Shown here in pieces: positions 46,672 through 57,915 of a stretch of DNA of 64,000 nucleotides. The DNA lies in assembly GCF_000016325.1 (NCBI RefSeq), contig NC_009436.1, positions 558,001 through 622,000 of the forward strand, given 5' to 3'. The translations under genes were made by a program, and so were the position numbers. Each line of letters opens with the position of its first letter. The first letter of the stretch is position 1. The notes under the pieces were generated by a model. The model made no database searches. It worked only from the letters and a program-made list of their open reading frames with translations, and was not told the DNA's origin. This DNA comes from Enterobacter sp. 638 (GTDB lineage: Bacteria; Pseudomonadota; Gammaproteobacteria; Enterobacterales; Enterobacteriaceae).

Positions 46672-47526
46672 ATAAAGCGCTGGGCGGATCACCGTGATCC
46701 GATGCTTTTCCAATGCCTGCGCCAGCGGTTCCACATCGTCAGCCGTGGCGCTGCGCCACGATGCCGCTTCGCCATACACGCCATGCGCATGAAACGCATT
46801 GATTCGCACCGGGACAGAACCCAGCGATCGGATAAAGGCCGTCAAAGCACCCAGATGTTCCAGATAATCACAACGATCAGGAATCATCAGCAGGCGCAGC
46901 TCAGCTAACCGTTGATGATGTGCCAGCCAGCGGATGCTGTGTTTGATCTGCGGATTCTCGCGCCCGGTCAGAAAGCGATGATGCTCATTGTTCCAGGCTT
47001 TCAGATCCAGCATTGCGCCATCAAAAACGGGAAGCAGTTTTTGCCAGCCGGTTTCACTCAGTAAGCCGTTGCTGTCGACCAGACAGGTGAGATGCTCTAG
47101 CGAGGAGTCGGCTTTAACGGCGCTAAACAGCGCCACTAAAAACGGCAGTTGAGTCGTCGCTTCCCCGCCGCTGACGGTGATCCCTTCGATAAAGGGGGCG
47201 ACTTTGCGGATGTGGCCAATCACGTCGTCAACGCTTAAGCGCTGCGCCATGGGCGTGGCCTGCTGTGGACACATGTGCAAACAGGTATCGCATTTCTGAC
47301 AGTCGCTTTCCTGCCACCAGACGCGTCCGGCTTGAATGTTAAGCGCATCGTGCGGGCAATGGAGGACGCAGTCGCCGCAGTCATTGCAGCGACCGATCGT
47401 CCACGGGTTGTGGCAGGTTTTGCAGCGCAGGTTGCAGCCCTGCAGGAACAGGGCCAGGCGGCTGCCCGGCCCATCCACGCAGGAGAAAGGAATAACCTGA
47501 CTAACTAAAGCGCATCTGCTGTTCAT
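46666..47526 (-). CDS. yjjW: Glycyl-radical activating enzyme YjjW
   Basis: The 286-residue radical-SAM protein has the activase motif [16 protein letters not shown] (Cys-x3-Cys-x2-Cys). Two inserted ferredoxin-type 4Fe-4S motifs follow, [12 protein letters not shown] and [12 protein letters not shown], then [15 protein letters not shown]. It should place the glycyl radical on YjjI. The genes are adjacent on the same strand and overlap by 26 bp. It would work under anaerobic conditions. Confidence 0.93.
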   Translation of the reverse strand: MNSRCALVSQVIPFSCVDGPGSRLALFLQGCNLRCKTCHNPWTIGRCNDCGDCVLHCPHDALNIQAGRVWWQESDCQKCDTCLHMCPQQATPMAQRLSVDDVIGHIRKVAPFIEGITVSGGEATTQLPFLVALFSAVKADSSLEHLTCLVDSNGLLSETGWQKLLPVFDGAMLDLKAWNNEHHRFLTGRENPQIKHSIRWLAHHQRLAELRLLMIPDRCDYLEHLGALTAFIRSLGSVPVRINAFHAHGVYGEAASWRSATADDVEPLAQALEKHRITVIRPALYL

Positions 47527-49048
47527 GGCTTATCACGCGTGGCTGACGTTCCAGGATACGGGTATTGCGTGCGGCCTCCTCGCCAAGCCAGGTGGTATTG
47601 ATGCGTGACCCTTCGGCGCGATATTTTTCCAGATCAGACAGACGCACCATATAGCCCGTGACGCGCACCAGATCGTTTCCGGCAACGTTAGCGGTAAACT
47701 CGCGCATCCCGGCGTTAAACGCGCCGAGACACAGCTGAACAACGGCCTGCGGATTACGTTTGATGGTTTCGTCCAGTGTCAAAATATCGCTGATCCCGGA
47801 CGGGTAGTGTTTGTGATGCGGCGCGACGGCGAGCAAATGGCTGATCGGATCGGGCTCATCGCCGTACGGCAATCGTGCGCCCGGCGTGGTGCCGGAATCA
47901 GAGCTGATGCCAGACTGGGCGTGCAGCATGGCGCGCTGCTTCCAGCCGTGTTTTACCGGCGTATTCTCGACAAAGTGGGCGAGCTGTTCGCTGATACGAT
48001 AGCCCAGCGCATTGGCTTGCTCATCTTTCCCGTAACGTCCTGGGTGACCCGATTTCTCACACAGCGTATTTACCGCCTCTGCCAGACCGTACATGCCAAA
48101 CATCGGCACAAAACGATCCGCATCGATCAGCCCCTCTTTCACCAAAAAGCTATTCTCAAAGAAGCCGGATTGTTCATACAGAAAATCACAGCGGGCATCG
48201 ATGATGGCGATCTGCTGCTGACAGTAATGCGGCAAGGTGCGGTCAAAGAAATCCGCCACGGACTCGCTGTGCTCGGCGATGGCTTTCAGATTCAGACGTA
48301 CCAGGGTGCTGCCACCGCCGGCCAACGGTAGCGAGTTGTAGCAACTGACGACGCCAAAACCGCCTTTTGTGAAAATTCTATCATTCATCGGGCCGTTAGA
48401 AATATGCGGTTTACTGCACACACAAATATTTTTAGCCACTTCCAGGAGCAGATCGTCCGGCGTGATTTTTGGGTCGTAAATAAAGGTGAGATTCGGTGTA
48501 ACCTGCTTCAGTTCTGCATCTGCACGTAAAATGGCGCGTGTGACAGGGGAATCTCCTGGACCGATATTGGCATGCATAAAGGCGTCTGGCAGCGTTCTGT
48601 CCAGGTAACGCCAGAAGCGTTTTATTCTGCTTTCGATTTCTTCTTGTGTTAGAATTCTAACATAAGGTTGCAACAGTGCATCGAGGTGGCCCAGAAACAC
48701 CGGCATCGATGTGACGGAAGGAACATGGTGATAAAGAATGGTCAGGAGCGAAAGCGCATCATCAAGATCTTTTGCGCCTTCGAGCTCTAGCCATTCTGAC
48801 CCGTTCGCCAGAAATTTGGCGTAATCAGGCAGAACGTAGCGCGGTTTGAAAGGCGCATGGCCTTCAAACATATCGCAGATAAACCCGTCATCCAGTGCTG
48901 CACGCGCCGCGTGTGGCAGACCGGGATAGGGCAGATTGTTTTCCGCTTCCAGCGCCAGAAAATGGCGTTTTTGCTCAGGCGTCAGTACCGGGCTTGTCAC
49001 AATTTGCTGGCAACGTTGTTGCATAGCATCGAGACCGGAGGTGGACAT
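47501..49048 (-). CDS. yjjI: Glycyl-radical enzyme-like protein YjjI (DUF3029)
   Basis: The 515-residue protein ends with the glycyl-radical loop [10 protein letters not shown] near 470 (Gly in RVTGY). Cysteines in the middle include [11 protein letters not shown] near 210. It is distant from pyruvate formate-lyase and its substrate is unknown. YjjW is its dedicated activase. It is divergent from the deo operon, and a perfect DeoR operator lies inside its coding sequence (48647). Its promoter and deoP2 share the 260-bp gap to deoC. The link of yjjI to nucleoside metabolism is suggestive only. Confidence 0.9.
   Translation of the reverse strand: MSTSGLDAMQQRCQQIVTSPVLTPEQKRHFLALEAENNLPYPGLPHAARAALDDGFICDMFEGHAPFKPRYVLPDYAKFLANGSEWLELEGAKDLDDALSLLTILYHHVPSVTSMPVFLGHLDALLQPYVRILTQEEIESRIKRFWRYLDRTLPDAFMHANIGPGDSPVTRAILRADAELKQVTPNLTFIYDPKITPDDLLLEVAKNICVCSKPHISNGPMNDRIFTKGGFGVVSCYNSLPLAGGGSTLVRLNLKAIAEHSESVADFFDRTLPHYCQQQIAIIDARCDFLYEQSGFFENSFLVKEGLIDADRFVPMFGMYGLAEAVNTLCEKSGHPGRYGKDEQANALGYRISEQLAHFVENTPVKHGWKQRAMLHAQSGISSDSGTTPGARLPYGDEPDPISHLLAVAPHHKHYPSGISDILTLDETIKRNPQAVVQLCLGAFNAGMREFTANVAGNDLVRVTGYMVRLSDLEKYRAEGSRINTTWLGEEAARNTRILERQPRVISHEQQMRFS
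48647..48662. promoter_or_regulatory. DeoR operator, deoO1-type (inside yjjI)
   Basis: TGTTAGAATTCTAACA is a perfect 16-bp palindrome identical to the DeoR operator of E. coli deoP1. It lies within the yjjI coding region, 664 bp upstream of the deoC start. It is 602 bp from the second operator, close to the spacing used for DeoR looping in E. coli. Confidence 0.92.
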
Positions 49049-49173
49049 AGTCGCTTCCTTATTATTCTGCGGATGATGGGCAGATTGTAGGAAGTCATTA
49101 CGCTGAAGCTATTGATCAGAAGCGGGTGATTGCTGCTTTAGTCAGCTATTTCAGGACTGAAATTTGAAGTGGA

Positions 49174-49189
49174 TCTCATTACAGTAATG
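49174..49189 (+). promoter_or_regulatory. CRP-2 site of deoP2
   Basis: TCTCATTACAGTAATG aligns with the upstream CRP-2 site of E. coli deoP2. The match to the CRP consensus is only moderate, as in E. coli, where CytR binds between two CRP dimers. Confidence 0.6.
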
Positions 49190-49215
49190 CAAATTTGTAT
49201 GCAGTTTTCATTAAC

Positions 49216-49231
49216 TGTGATGAATGTCGAA
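49216..49231 (+). promoter_or_regulatory. CRP-1 site of deoP2
   Basis: TGTGA-N6-TCGAA aligns with the promoter-proximal CRP-1 site of E. coli deoP2. It is 42 bp downstream of CRP-2, a spacing that leaves room for CytR. Confidence 0.7.
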
Positions 49232-49248
49232 GTGTGAGTGCGGGTGAA

Positions 49249-49264
49249 TGTTAGAATACTCACA
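49249..49264. promoter_or_regulatory. deoP2 -10 region and DeoR operator O2
   Basis: TGTTAGAATACTCACA matches the perfect operator at 13-14 of 16 positions. It contains the -10 element TAGAAT of deoP2, so repressor binding blocks RNA polymerase directly. Confidence 0.85.
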
Positions 49265-49310
49265 TACCCGCAAGGTGAAAAATTATACGGCGATGCCGTT
49301 GGAGATTGTT

Positions 49311-50090
49311 ATGACTGATTTAACCGCAAGCAGCCTGCGCGCGTTGAAACTGATGGACCTGACTACCCTGAATGATGACGACACAAATGAAAAAGTGATC
49401 GCGCTGTGTCATCAGGCGAAAACGCCAGTGGGCAACACCGCCGCTGTCTGCATTTATCCGCGTTTTATCCCCATTGCACGTAAAACGCTGAACGCGCAGG
49501 GCACGCCTGATGTGCGCATCGCGACCGTGACCAACTTCCCACATGGCAATGACGATATCGAGATCGCACTGGCAGAAACTCGCGCAGCGATTGCTTACGG
49601 CGCGGATGAAGTTGACGTGGTATTCCCTTACCGTGCGCTGATCGCTGGTAACGAGCAGGTCGGCTTTGATCTGGTGAAAGCCTGTAAAGACGCCTGTGCG
49701 GCGGCAAACGTTCTGCTGAAAGTGATCATCGAAACCGGTGAACTGAAAGAAGAAGCGTTGATTCGTAAAGCGTCTGAAATTTCTATCAAAGCCGGTGCGG
49801 ATTTCATCAAAACGTCCACCGGTAAAGTACCGGTCAACGCTACGCCAGAAAGCGCACGCATCATGATGGAAGTGATTCGCGATATGGGCGTTTCTAAAAC
49901 CGTTGGTTTTAAACCTGCGGGCGGCGTGCGTACAGCCGAAGACGCGCAGCAGTTCCTGGCGATTGCTGACGATCTGTTCGGCGCAGACTGGGCCGATTCC
50001 CGTCACTACCGTTTCGGTGCTTCCAGCCTGCTCGCTAGCCTGCTGAAAACGCTGGGTCACGGCGACGGTAAGAGCGCAAGCGCCTACTAA
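49311..50090 (+). CDS. deoC: Deoxyribose-phosphate aldolase
   Basis: The start is ATG 49311 behind GGAG; the longer ORF would cross the promoter. The 259-residue class-I aldolase cleaves 2-deoxyribose-5-phosphate into acetaldehyde and glyceraldehyde-3-phosphate. The Schiff-base Lys167 (DFIKTSTGK), the proton-relay Lys201 (GFKPAGG) and Asp102 (EVDVVFP) are all in place. First gene of deoCABD. Confidence 0.98.
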   Translation: MTDLTASSLRALKLMDLTTLNDDDTNEKVIALCHQAKTPVGNTAAVCIYPRFIPIARKTLNAQGTPDVRIATVTNFPHGNDDIEIALAETRAAIAYGADEVDVVFPYRALIAGNEQVGFDLVKACKDACAAANVLLKVIIETGELKEEALIRKASEISIKAGADFIKTSTGKVPVNATPESARIMMEVIRDMGVSKTVGFKPAGGVRTAEDAQQFLAIADDLFGADWADSRHYRFGASSLLASLLKTLGHGDGKSASAY

Positions 50091-50145
50091 TATCATTCCT
50101 GCGGCGAGTTTTTCGCCGCATTTAACCTGATTCCTGGGGGTTACT

Positions 50146-51468
50146 TTGTTTCTCGCACAAGAAATTATTCGTAAAAAACGTGATGGTCATGCATTAAGTG
50201 ACGAAGAGATCCGTTTCTTTATCAACGGCATTCGTGACAACACCATCTCTGAAGGGCAAATTGCCGCCCTGGCGATGACCATCTTCTTCCACGATATGTC
50301 GATACCGGAACGCGTATCGCTGACCATGGCGATGCGGGATTCAGGTAGCGTTCTGGACTGGAAAAGCCTCAATCTTAACGGCCCGATCGTGGACAAACAC
50401 TCCACGGGCGGCGTAGGCGATGTCACCTCTCTGATGCTCGGCCCAATGGTCGCAGCATGCGGCGGTTACATCCCGATGATCTCCGGGCGCGGCCTGGGTC
50501 ACACGGGCGGTACGCTCGACAAACTGGAAGCCATTCCGGGCTTCGATATCTTCCCGAACGACACGCGTTTTCGCGAAATTATTAAAGATGTTGGTGTGGC
50601 GATTATCGGCCAGACCAGCTCTCTGGCTCCGGCGGACAAGCGTTTCTACGCAACACGCGATATTACCGCGACGGTTGATTCCATCCCGCTGATCACCGCT
50701 TCAATCCTGGCGAAAAAACTGGCCGAAGGGCTGGATGCGCTGGTGATGGACGTGAAAGTGGGCAGCGGTGCATTTATGCCGACGTTTGAACTTTCTGCGG
50801 CACTGGCTGAAGCGATCGTTGGCGTCTCCAACGGCGCGGGCGTGCGTACCACGGCACTGCTGACTGACATGAATCAGGTGCTGGCGTCCAGCGCCGGTAA
50901 CGCGGTTGAAGTCCGTGAAGCGGTGCAGTTCCTGACGGGCGAATACCGTAATCCGCGTCTGTTCGACGTCACCATGGCGCTGTGCGTTGAGATGCTCATC
51001 TCCGGCAAGCTGGCCAAAGACGACGCCGAAGCGCGTGCGAAATTGCAGGCCGTGCTGGATAACGGTAAAGCGGCAGAGATCTTTGGCCGCATGGTCGCTG
51101 CGCAAAAAGGCCCGAACGATTTCGTTGAGAACTATGCGAAATACCTGCCGACCGCCATGCTCAGCAAAGCGGTGTATGCCGATACAGAAGGTTTTGTCTC
51201 CGCAATGGACACCCGTGCGCTCGGCATGGCAGTGGTATCGATGGGCGGCGGTCGTCGCCAGGCGTCGGACACCATTGATTACAGCGTTGGCTTTACCGAT
51301 ATGGCACGTCTGGGCGACAGCGTTGACGGACAGCGTCCGTTAGCCGTTATCCATGCGAAGGACGAAAACAGCTGGCAGGAAGCGGCGAAAGCGGTGAAAG
51401 CGGCCATTCAGCTTGACGACAAAGCACCAGAAACCACACCAACGGTCTATCGTCGTATCACCGATTAG
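50146..51468 (+). CDS. deoA: Thymidine phosphorylase
   Basis: The start is TTG 50146 behind a GGGGG run, as for E. coli deoA; the product [20 protein letters not shown] is 440 residues. It contains the phosphate-binding signature KHSTGGVGD near 84 and [16 protein letters not shown] near 113 of pyrimidine nucleoside phosphorylases. It converts thymidine plus phosphate to thymine and deoxyribose-1-phosphate. Second gene of deoCABD. Confidence 0.98.
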   Translation: MFLAQEIIRKKRDGHALSDEEIRFFINGIRDNTISEGQIAALAMTIFFHDMSIPERVSLTMAMRDSGSVLDWKSLNLNGPIVDKHSTGGVGDVTSLMLGPMVAACGGYIPMISGRGLGHTGGTLDKLEAIPGFDIFPNDTRFREIIKDVGVAIIGQTSSLAPADKRFYATRDITATVDSIPLITASILAKKLAEGLDALVMDVKVGSGAFMPTFELSAALAEAIVGVSNGAGVRTTALLTDMNQVLASSAGNAVEVREAVQFLTGEYRNPRLFDVTMALCVEMLISGKLAKDDAEARAKLQAVLDNGKAAEIFGRMVAAQKGPNDFVENYAKYLPTAMLSKAVYADTEGFVSAMDTRALGMAVVSMGGGRRQASDTIDYSVGFTDMARLGDSVDGQRPLAVIHAKDENSWQEAAKAVKAAIQLDDKAPETTPTVYRRITD

Positions 51469-51484
51469 TCGTATACTGATCTGA

Positions 51485-52744
<1,260 letters not shown>

Positions 52745-52880
52745 TACCCGTCGTTTTTCGCGCTACAGGTGCATTGATATTATTCATTCACCCCGATCAC
52801 TCCCGGGGATGGATGAAATCACCGCCTTCCTGTAACGCGAAATCCGCAGGGTATTTCTACACTTTAAATAAGGATAATTT

Positions 52881-53603
52881 ATGGCTACCCCACATATTAA
52901 TGCAGAAATGGGCGATTTCGCTGACGTCGTGTTGATGCCTGGCGATCCGCTGCGCGCGAAGCACATTGCTGAAACTTTCCTCGAAGACGTGCGTGAAGTG
53001 AACAACGTGCGTGGCATGTTGGGCTTCACCGGGACGTATAAAGGCCGCAAAATCTCCGTAATGGGTCACGGCATGGGTATCCCATCCTGCTCCATCTACA
53101 CCAAAGAGCTGATCACCGATTTCGGCGTGAAGAAAATCATTCGCGTGGGCTCTTGTGGCGCTGTGCGCATGGACGTGAAACTGCGTGACGTGGTTATCGG
53201 AATGGGTGCTTGCACCGATTCCAAAGTGAACCGTATGCGTTTTAAAGATCACGACTTTGCTGCGATCGCTGACTTCGGCATGGTGCGTAACGCGGTTGAC
53301 GCTGCGAAAGCGCTGGGCGTTGACGCGCGCGTCGGTAACATCTTCTCTGCTGACCTGTTCTATTCTCCGGACGGCGGCGAAATGTTCGACGTGATGGAAA
53401 AGTACGGCATCCTGGGCGTGGAAATGGAAGCTGCGGGCATCTACGGCGTTGCGGCTGAGTTCGGTGCGAAAGCGCTGACCATCTGTACCGTGTCTGACCA
53501 CATCCGTACTCATGAGCAGACTTCTGCTGCTGAGCGTCAGACCACTTTCAACGACATGATCAAAATCGCGCTGGAATCCGTTCTGCTGGGCGATAAAGAG
53601 TAA
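52881..53603 (+). CDS. deoD: Purine nucleoside phosphorylase
   Basis: The 240-residue hexameric PNP splits purine (deoxy)nucleosides with phosphate. It has [16 protein letters not shown] near 19 (phosphate-binding Arg), [17 protein letters not shown] near 63, [11 protein letters not shown] near 180 and the catalytic Asp in TVSDHIRT near 204. It carries one extra Gly (PDGGEM) compared with E. coli. It lies 136 bp after deoB, with an internal GATCACTCCCGGGGATGG stem-like stretch in the gap. Confidence 0.97.
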   Translation: MATPHINAEMGDFADVVLMPGDPLRAKHIAETFLEDVREVNNVRGMLGFTGTYKGRKISVMGHGMGIPSCSIYTKELITDFGVKKIIRVGSCGAVRMDVKLRDVVIGMGACTDSKVNRMRFKDHDFAAIADFGMVRNAVDAAKALGVDARVGNIFSADLFYSPDGGEMFDVMEKYGILGVEMEAAGIYGVAAEFGAKALTICTVSDHIRTHEQTSAAERQTTFNDMIKIALESVLLGDKE

Positions 53604-53615
53604 TTTTCTCTCTTT

Positions 53616-53655
53616 CCCGGCCCTCTCCCTGTGGGAGAGGGCCGGGGTGAGGGCA
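53616..53655. repeat. REP-like palindrome and terminator after deoD
   Basis: CCCGGCCCTCTCCC and GGGAGAGGGCCGGG pair perfectly around TGT and are followed by GTGAGGG. It is a full-length single member of the palindrome family that is amplified at 59152 and 61655. It separates the convergent deoD and lplA. Confidence 0.85.
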
Positions 53656-53664
53656 TCAGCGCAT

Positions 53665-54681
53665 CTAGCGAACTGCCTGGGCAATCCAATGTGACAGTTC
53701 TCTCAGCTCCGTTTCCTGCTCCGGGAAATCCACCACCAGCGCATCACACTCTTGTTTCAGTGTTTCTGCGCGATACACACAGCCCTGCAATCGTGCCGCC
53801 AGCGCCTCCAGCGGTGCCGGATTCAGGCTATCGGTAAACACCTGCGTGCGGGTGATATGACCTCTCTCAACGTCGAAGTGCAGTTCCACGCCGCCCCAGG
53901 TGAATCGCTCGTCCAGTAAATGCGAGAAAGCAGGCGCCTGACCAAAATTCCATTCCCAGCTACTCTGACGGGCAAACGTCTCGGCAAAGTTCGGCAGATC
54001 GGGCGTTTTATCCGGAGAGATAATTTCGGCCTCAACGCGCTCGCTGTAATGTTCAAAGAACGCCTCGCGTATGGCATCGCAGATCTGTTCGTGGGTGATG
54101 CCCGGCATTAACTCCACCAGATTCGCCACGCGACCGCGCACAGAGGTAATCCCCTTAGCCTGCAGCTTTTTCTTATCCGGATTGAGGTAATTGGCCAGAC
54201 GGCTTAAGTCGGCGTTGAGCAACAGCGTGCCGTGGTGAAAACCGCGATCTTTGGTTTCGCGATACGCCGAGCCAGACACTTTTCGATCGCCTTCGCGGGT
54301 TTTCACCACCAGATCGTTGCGTCCGGAGGCTTCGGCATTGACGCCGAGTGAGTTCAGGGCTTTTAGCACAATGGCCGTGGAAATGGTTTTATCGTACTCC
54401 GGTTTTCCGGCCATAAAGGTAAAGCAGGTGTTGCCGAGATCGTGAAACACCGCGCCGCCACCGCTGCTGCGACGGGCGAGGCGCACGTTGTCCTCTTCCA
54501 TACGTCGCGTATTGCACTCTTTCCACGGGTTTTGCGCCCGCCCAATCACTACCGTGTCGGCATTGCGCCACAGGAATAACACGCGTTGGGTGGCAGGCAT
54601 CTGGCGGAAAATGCACTCTTCCACCGCGAGATTAAACCAGGGATCGTAAGAGTCAGAGATAAGCAGGCGTAACGTCGTCAT
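53665..54681 (-). CDS. lplA: Lipoate-protein ligase A
   Basis: The 338-residue ligase activates lipoate with ATP and attaches it to E2 and GcvH subunits. It shows [20 protein letters not shown] near 69-88 (lipoate-binding loop), [21 protein letters not shown] near 133 with the catalytic Lys, and the C-terminal accessory domain. Length equals E. coli LplA. It is followed on the same strand side by ytjB upstream (39 bp), as in E. coli. Confidence 0.96.
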   Translation of the reverse strand: MTTLRLLISDSYDPWFNLAVEECIFRQMPATQRVLFLWRNADTVVIGRAQNPWKECNTRRMEEDNVRLARRSSGGGAVFHDLGNTCFTFMAGKPEYDKTISTAIVLKALNSLGVNAEASGRNDLVVKTREGDRKVSGSAYRETKDRGFHHGTLLLNADLSRLANYLNPDKKKLQAKGITSVRGRVANLVELMPGITHEQICDAIREAFFEHYSERVEAEIISPDKTPDLPNFAETFARQSSWEWNFGQAPAFSHLLDERFTWGGVELHFDVERGHITRTQVFTDSLNPAPLEALAARLQGCVYRAETLKQECDALVVDFPEQETELRELSHWIAQAVR

Positions 54682-54720
54682 GGCAGATTTCCTTTTCCGA
54701 ATCGTTCGCCTACTTTACCA

Positions 54721-55365
54721 TTAATCTTTCTTCTCGCTCTCTTCCTCTTCCGGCACCGATTTGCTGGCGGTGAGCAGGAACGGCGATTGCTGCCAGCGGG
54801 TGCGTTTGCCCTGCAACAGCGTGCGCGTCAGCACCACGCCGATCGCCAGCGAAAGCAGCAGCATCAGGCGCAGAATATTGGTGGTGTTATCGACCTGTTT
54901 GGCCTCTGTCGCCAGCGTATGGGTATCGAGCGTCAGGCGTAAATAGCCGAGCGGACCATTTTTTCCCTGAATGGGTTCGACAATTTGCTGGTTAAAATAG
55001 CCACCGGCTTTTTTGCCATCGAGCGCAAGACGGTCGCGAACATCAACATGCTCGCCCGTGCGCGCAATCAACGCGCCTTGCTCGTCGTACACGCCTGCAT
55101 CCAGAATCCGGCTATTTTCCGTAATCTGGCGCAACACCTGGCTGATACGTTTATCATCCGGGGTTTCGGTGCGCATCGCGGGAGCGATAGTGATCGTCAC
55201 CTGGCGCGCGAGCGTTCGGGCCAACTCTTCGAGCTGCGGATTACGCTGTCGCTGGTGATTCTGGCTAAACCAGGACGCCCCTTGCATCAGGGCTACCAGC
55301 AGCGCGAGACATGAAAGAACAATCACTGCACGATGAAGCCGGAATTTCAGTTTTGCGCGAGCCAT
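54721..55365 (-). CDS. ytjB: Membrane protein YtjB (Smp)
   Basis: The 214-residue protein has an N-terminal membrane helix (AVIVLSCLALLVALMQGASWF), a periplasmic domain and a second helix near 165-182 (NILRLMLLLSLAIGVVLT), ending in an acidic tail (EEEESEKKD). It matches E. coli YtjB/Smp, a virulence-related SMP-family protein of unknown biochemical role. It is transcribed divergently from serB (117 bp between starts). Confidence 0.92.
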   Translation of the reverse strand: MARAKLKFRLHRAVIVLSCLALLVALMQGASWFSQNHQRQRNPQLEELARTLARQVTITIAPAMRTETPDDKRISQVLRQITENSRILDAGVYDEQGALIARTGEHVDVRDRLALDGKKAGGYFNQQIVEPIQGKNGPLGYLRLTLDTHTLATEAKQVDNTTNILRLMLLLSLAIGVVLTRTLLQGKRTRWQQSPFLLTASKSVPEEEESEKKD

Positions 55366-55482
55366 ATTCCACCTGCTGAAAATTTACCGCTTAATGTTGC
55401 CAGAAGTGATGGTTACAAGGTAGCCTCATGCGTTATTTTCCCCCTGGAACCTTCCGGCGCGAACCAATTTACAGGAGCTTCA

Positions 55483-56451
55483 ATGCCAAACATTACCTGG
55501 TGCGACCTGCCTGACGATGTCTCTTTCTGGCCAGGATTGCCGCTTTCTTTAAGTGGCGATGAGGTAATGCCACTGGATTACCATGCTGGCCGTAGCGGCT
55601 GGCTGCTGTACGGACGCGGACTGGATAAGCAATGCCTTACCCAATACCAAACGAAACTTGGTGCCGCGATGGTGATCGTGGCGGCGTGGTGTGTCGAAGA
55701 TTATCAGGTGCTTCGACTGGCCGGTTCTCTAACGCAGCGCGCAACCCGTCTGGCGCATGACGCCGGGCTGGACGTCGCCCCGCTGGGTAAAATCCCGCAT
55801 CTGAAAACGCCAGGCCTTCTGGTGATGGACATGGATTCTACCGCTATTCAAATCGAGTGTATTGATGAGCTCGCTAAACTGGCCGGCAGCGGCGAACTGG
55901 TGGCGGAAGTGACCGAGCGTGCGATGCGCGGCGAATTAGATTTTGCCGCCAGCCTGAAGCAGCGCGTCGCCACGCTGAAGGGCGCAGACGCGAATATTCT
56001 GCGTCAGGTGCGTGACGAATTGCCGCTGATGCCGGGTCTGACGCAACTGGTGCTCAAGCTCGAAACGTTGGGCTGGAAAGTGGCTATCGCATCGGGTGGG
56101 TTTACCTTCTTCGCGGATTATCTGCGCGACAAGCTGCGCCTGACGACGGTGGTCGCCAACGAACTGGAGATCATGGACGGGAAACTGACCGGCCAGGTGA
56201 TCGGCGATATCGTGGATGCGCAGTACAAAGCCAACACGCTGATGCGTCTGGCGGAAAAATACGAAATTCCTGTTGAGCAGACCGTGGCCATTGGCGACGG
56301 GGCGAACGATCTGCCGATGATCAAGGTGTCGGGACTTGGCATCGCTTATCATGCCAAGCCAAAAGTGAATGAAAAGACGGAAGTGACTATCCGTCATGCT
56401 GACCTGATGGGCGTGTTTTGCATCCTGTCCGGCAGCGTGAATCACAAATAA
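55483..56451 (+). CDS. serB: Phosphoserine phosphatase
   Basis: The start is ATG 55483 behind CAGGAGC, giving 322 residues as in E. coli; the ORF extension to 55333 overlaps ytjB. HAD motifs are DMDST (Asp116, Asp118, Thr120), SGGFTFF near 212 and GDGANDLPMI near 275. It performs the last step of L-serine synthesis. The region before the catalytic domain is the ACT-like regulatory part. radA follows 11 bp later. Confidence 0.98.
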   Translation: MPNITWCDLPDDVSFWPGLPLSLSGDEVMPLDYHAGRSGWLLYGRGLDKQCLTQYQTKLGAAMVIVAAWCVEDYQVLRLAGSLTQRATRLAHDAGLDVAPLGKIPHLKTPGLLVMDMDSTAIQIECIDELAKLAGSGELVAEVTERAMRGELDFAASLKQRVATLKGADANILRQVRDELPLMPGLTQLVLKLETLGWKVAIASGGFTFFADYLRDKLRLTTVVANELEIMDGKLTGQVIGDIVDAQYKANTLMRLAEKYEIPVEQTVAIGDGANDLPMIKVSGLGIAYHAKPKVNEKTEVTIRHADLMGVFCILSGSVNHK

Positions 56452-56462
56452 AGAGGTAAACC

Positions 56463-57848
56463 ATGGCGAAAGCTCCAAAACGCGCATTTGTCTGTAATGA
56501 ATGTGGTGCGGATTATCCGCGCTGGCAGGGGCAGTGCAGCGCCTGCCAGGCGTGGAATACCATCACTGAAGTGCGTGGTGTGGCCGCTTCGCCAACGGTC
56601 GCTCGCAACGAACGCCTGAGCGGCTACGCGGGCAATTCCGGCATTTCTAAAGTTCAGAAACTTTCAGACATCAGCCTGGACGAAGTGCCGCGCTTTTCTA
56701 CCGGATTTAAAGAGTTTGACCGCGTGCTGGGCGGCGGCGTCGTGCCGGGCAGTGCGATTCTGATCGGGGGTAATCCGGGGGCGGGTAAATCCACGCTACT
56801 GCTGCAAACGCTGTGCAGACTCTCAGAGCAGATGAAAACCCTGTACGTCACGGGCGAAGAGTCCCTACAACAGGTGGCGATGCGTGCGCACCGTCTTGGC
56901 CTGCCGACCGGTAATCTCAATATGCTCTCGGAAACCAGCATTGAGCAGATCTGCATGATTGCCGAAGAAGAGCAGCCAAAGCTGATGGTGATTGACTCCA
57001 TTCAGGTGATGCACATGGCGGACATCCAGTCCTCGCCGGGCAGCGTGGCCCAGGTGCGTGAAACCGCGGCCTATCTGACGCGCTTTGCCAAAACGCGCGG
57101 CGTTGCGATTGTGATGGTCGGCCATGTCACCAAAGACGGCTCGCTGGCTGGCCCGAAAGTGCTTGAGCACTGTATCGACTGTTCCGTCATGCTGGACGGC
57201 GATGCCGATTCCCGCTTTCGCACGCTACGCAGCCATAAAAACCGTTTCGGTGCGGTGAATGAGCTGGGTGTGTTCGCCATGACCGAACAGGGGCTGCGTG
57301 AAGTCAGCAACCCGTCGGCGATTTTCCTGAGCCGCGGTGAAGAAGTCACCTCCGGCAGCTCGGTGATGGTGCTGTGGGAAGGGACGCGTCCGCTGCTGGT
57401 CGAGATCCAGGCGTTAGTGGATCAGTCGATGATGGGCAATCCACGCCGCGTCGCGGTGGGCCTGGAGCAAAACCGATTAGCGATTCTGCTGGCGGTGTTG
57501 CACCGTCATGGCGGTTTGCAAATGGCGGATCAGGACGTTTTCGTGAACGTTGTCGGCGGTGTGAAAGTCACGGAAACCAGTGCCGATCTCGCGCTGCTGC
57601 TGGCGATGGTGTCCAGTCTGCGCAATCGCCCGTTGCCGCAGGATCTGGTGGTATTTGGTGAAGTCGGGCTGGCCGGGGAAATTCGTCCGGTTCCGAGCGG
57701 GCAGGAGCGTATTTCAGAAGCGGCTAAACACGGCTTCCGTCGCGCGATTGTCCCCGCTGCCAATGTGCCGAAAAAAGTGCCGGAAGGGATGAAGGTTTTC
57801 CCCGTCAAAAAACTCTCGGATGCACTCAGCGTCTTTGACGACTTATAA
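56463..57848 (+). CDS. radA: DNA repair protein RadA (Sms)
   Basis: The 461-residue protein has an N-terminal zinc finger (CNECGADYPRWQGQCSAC), a RecA-like core with Walker A GGNPGAGKST near 99 and Walker B LMVIDS near 176, the RadA-specific KNRFG motif near 259, and a C-terminal Lon-protease-like domain without catalytic residues. It drives branch migration of recombination intermediates. It lies between serB and nadR, as in E. coli. Confidence 0.97.
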   Translation: MAKAPKRAFVCNECGADYPRWQGQCSACQAWNTITEVRGVAASPTVARNERLSGYAGNSGISKVQKLSDISLDEVPRFSTGFKEFDRVLGGGVVPGSAILIGGNPGAGKSTLLLQTLCRLSEQMKTLYVTGEESLQQVAMRAHRLGLPTGNLNMLSETSIEQICMIAEEEQPKLMVIDSIQVMHMADIQSSPGSVAQVRETAAYLTRFAKTRGVAIVMVGHVTKDGSLAGPKVLEHCIDCSVMLDGDADSRFRTLRSHKNRFGAVNELGVFAMTEQGLREVSNPSAIFLSRGEEVTSGSSVMVLWEGTRPLLVEIQALVDQSMMGNPRRVAVGLEQNRLAILLAVLHRHGGLQMADQDVFVNVVGGVKVTETSADLALLLAMVSSLRNRPLPQDLVVFGEVGLAGEIRPVPSGQERISEAAKHGFRRAIVPAANVPKKVPEGMKVFPVKKLSDALSVFDDL

Positions 57849-57915
57849 TTAACCCCGTCATACTTTATTTCCCGGCTGGGTCCGGCCGGGCAAATCCATT
57901 TAGCAGGAGGCTCTT

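Noticed and set aside
47501..47526. Frameshift between yjjI and yjjW
   Set aside because: The 26-bp overlap is a normal coupled gene junction. Both products are full length compared with their E. coli counterparts.
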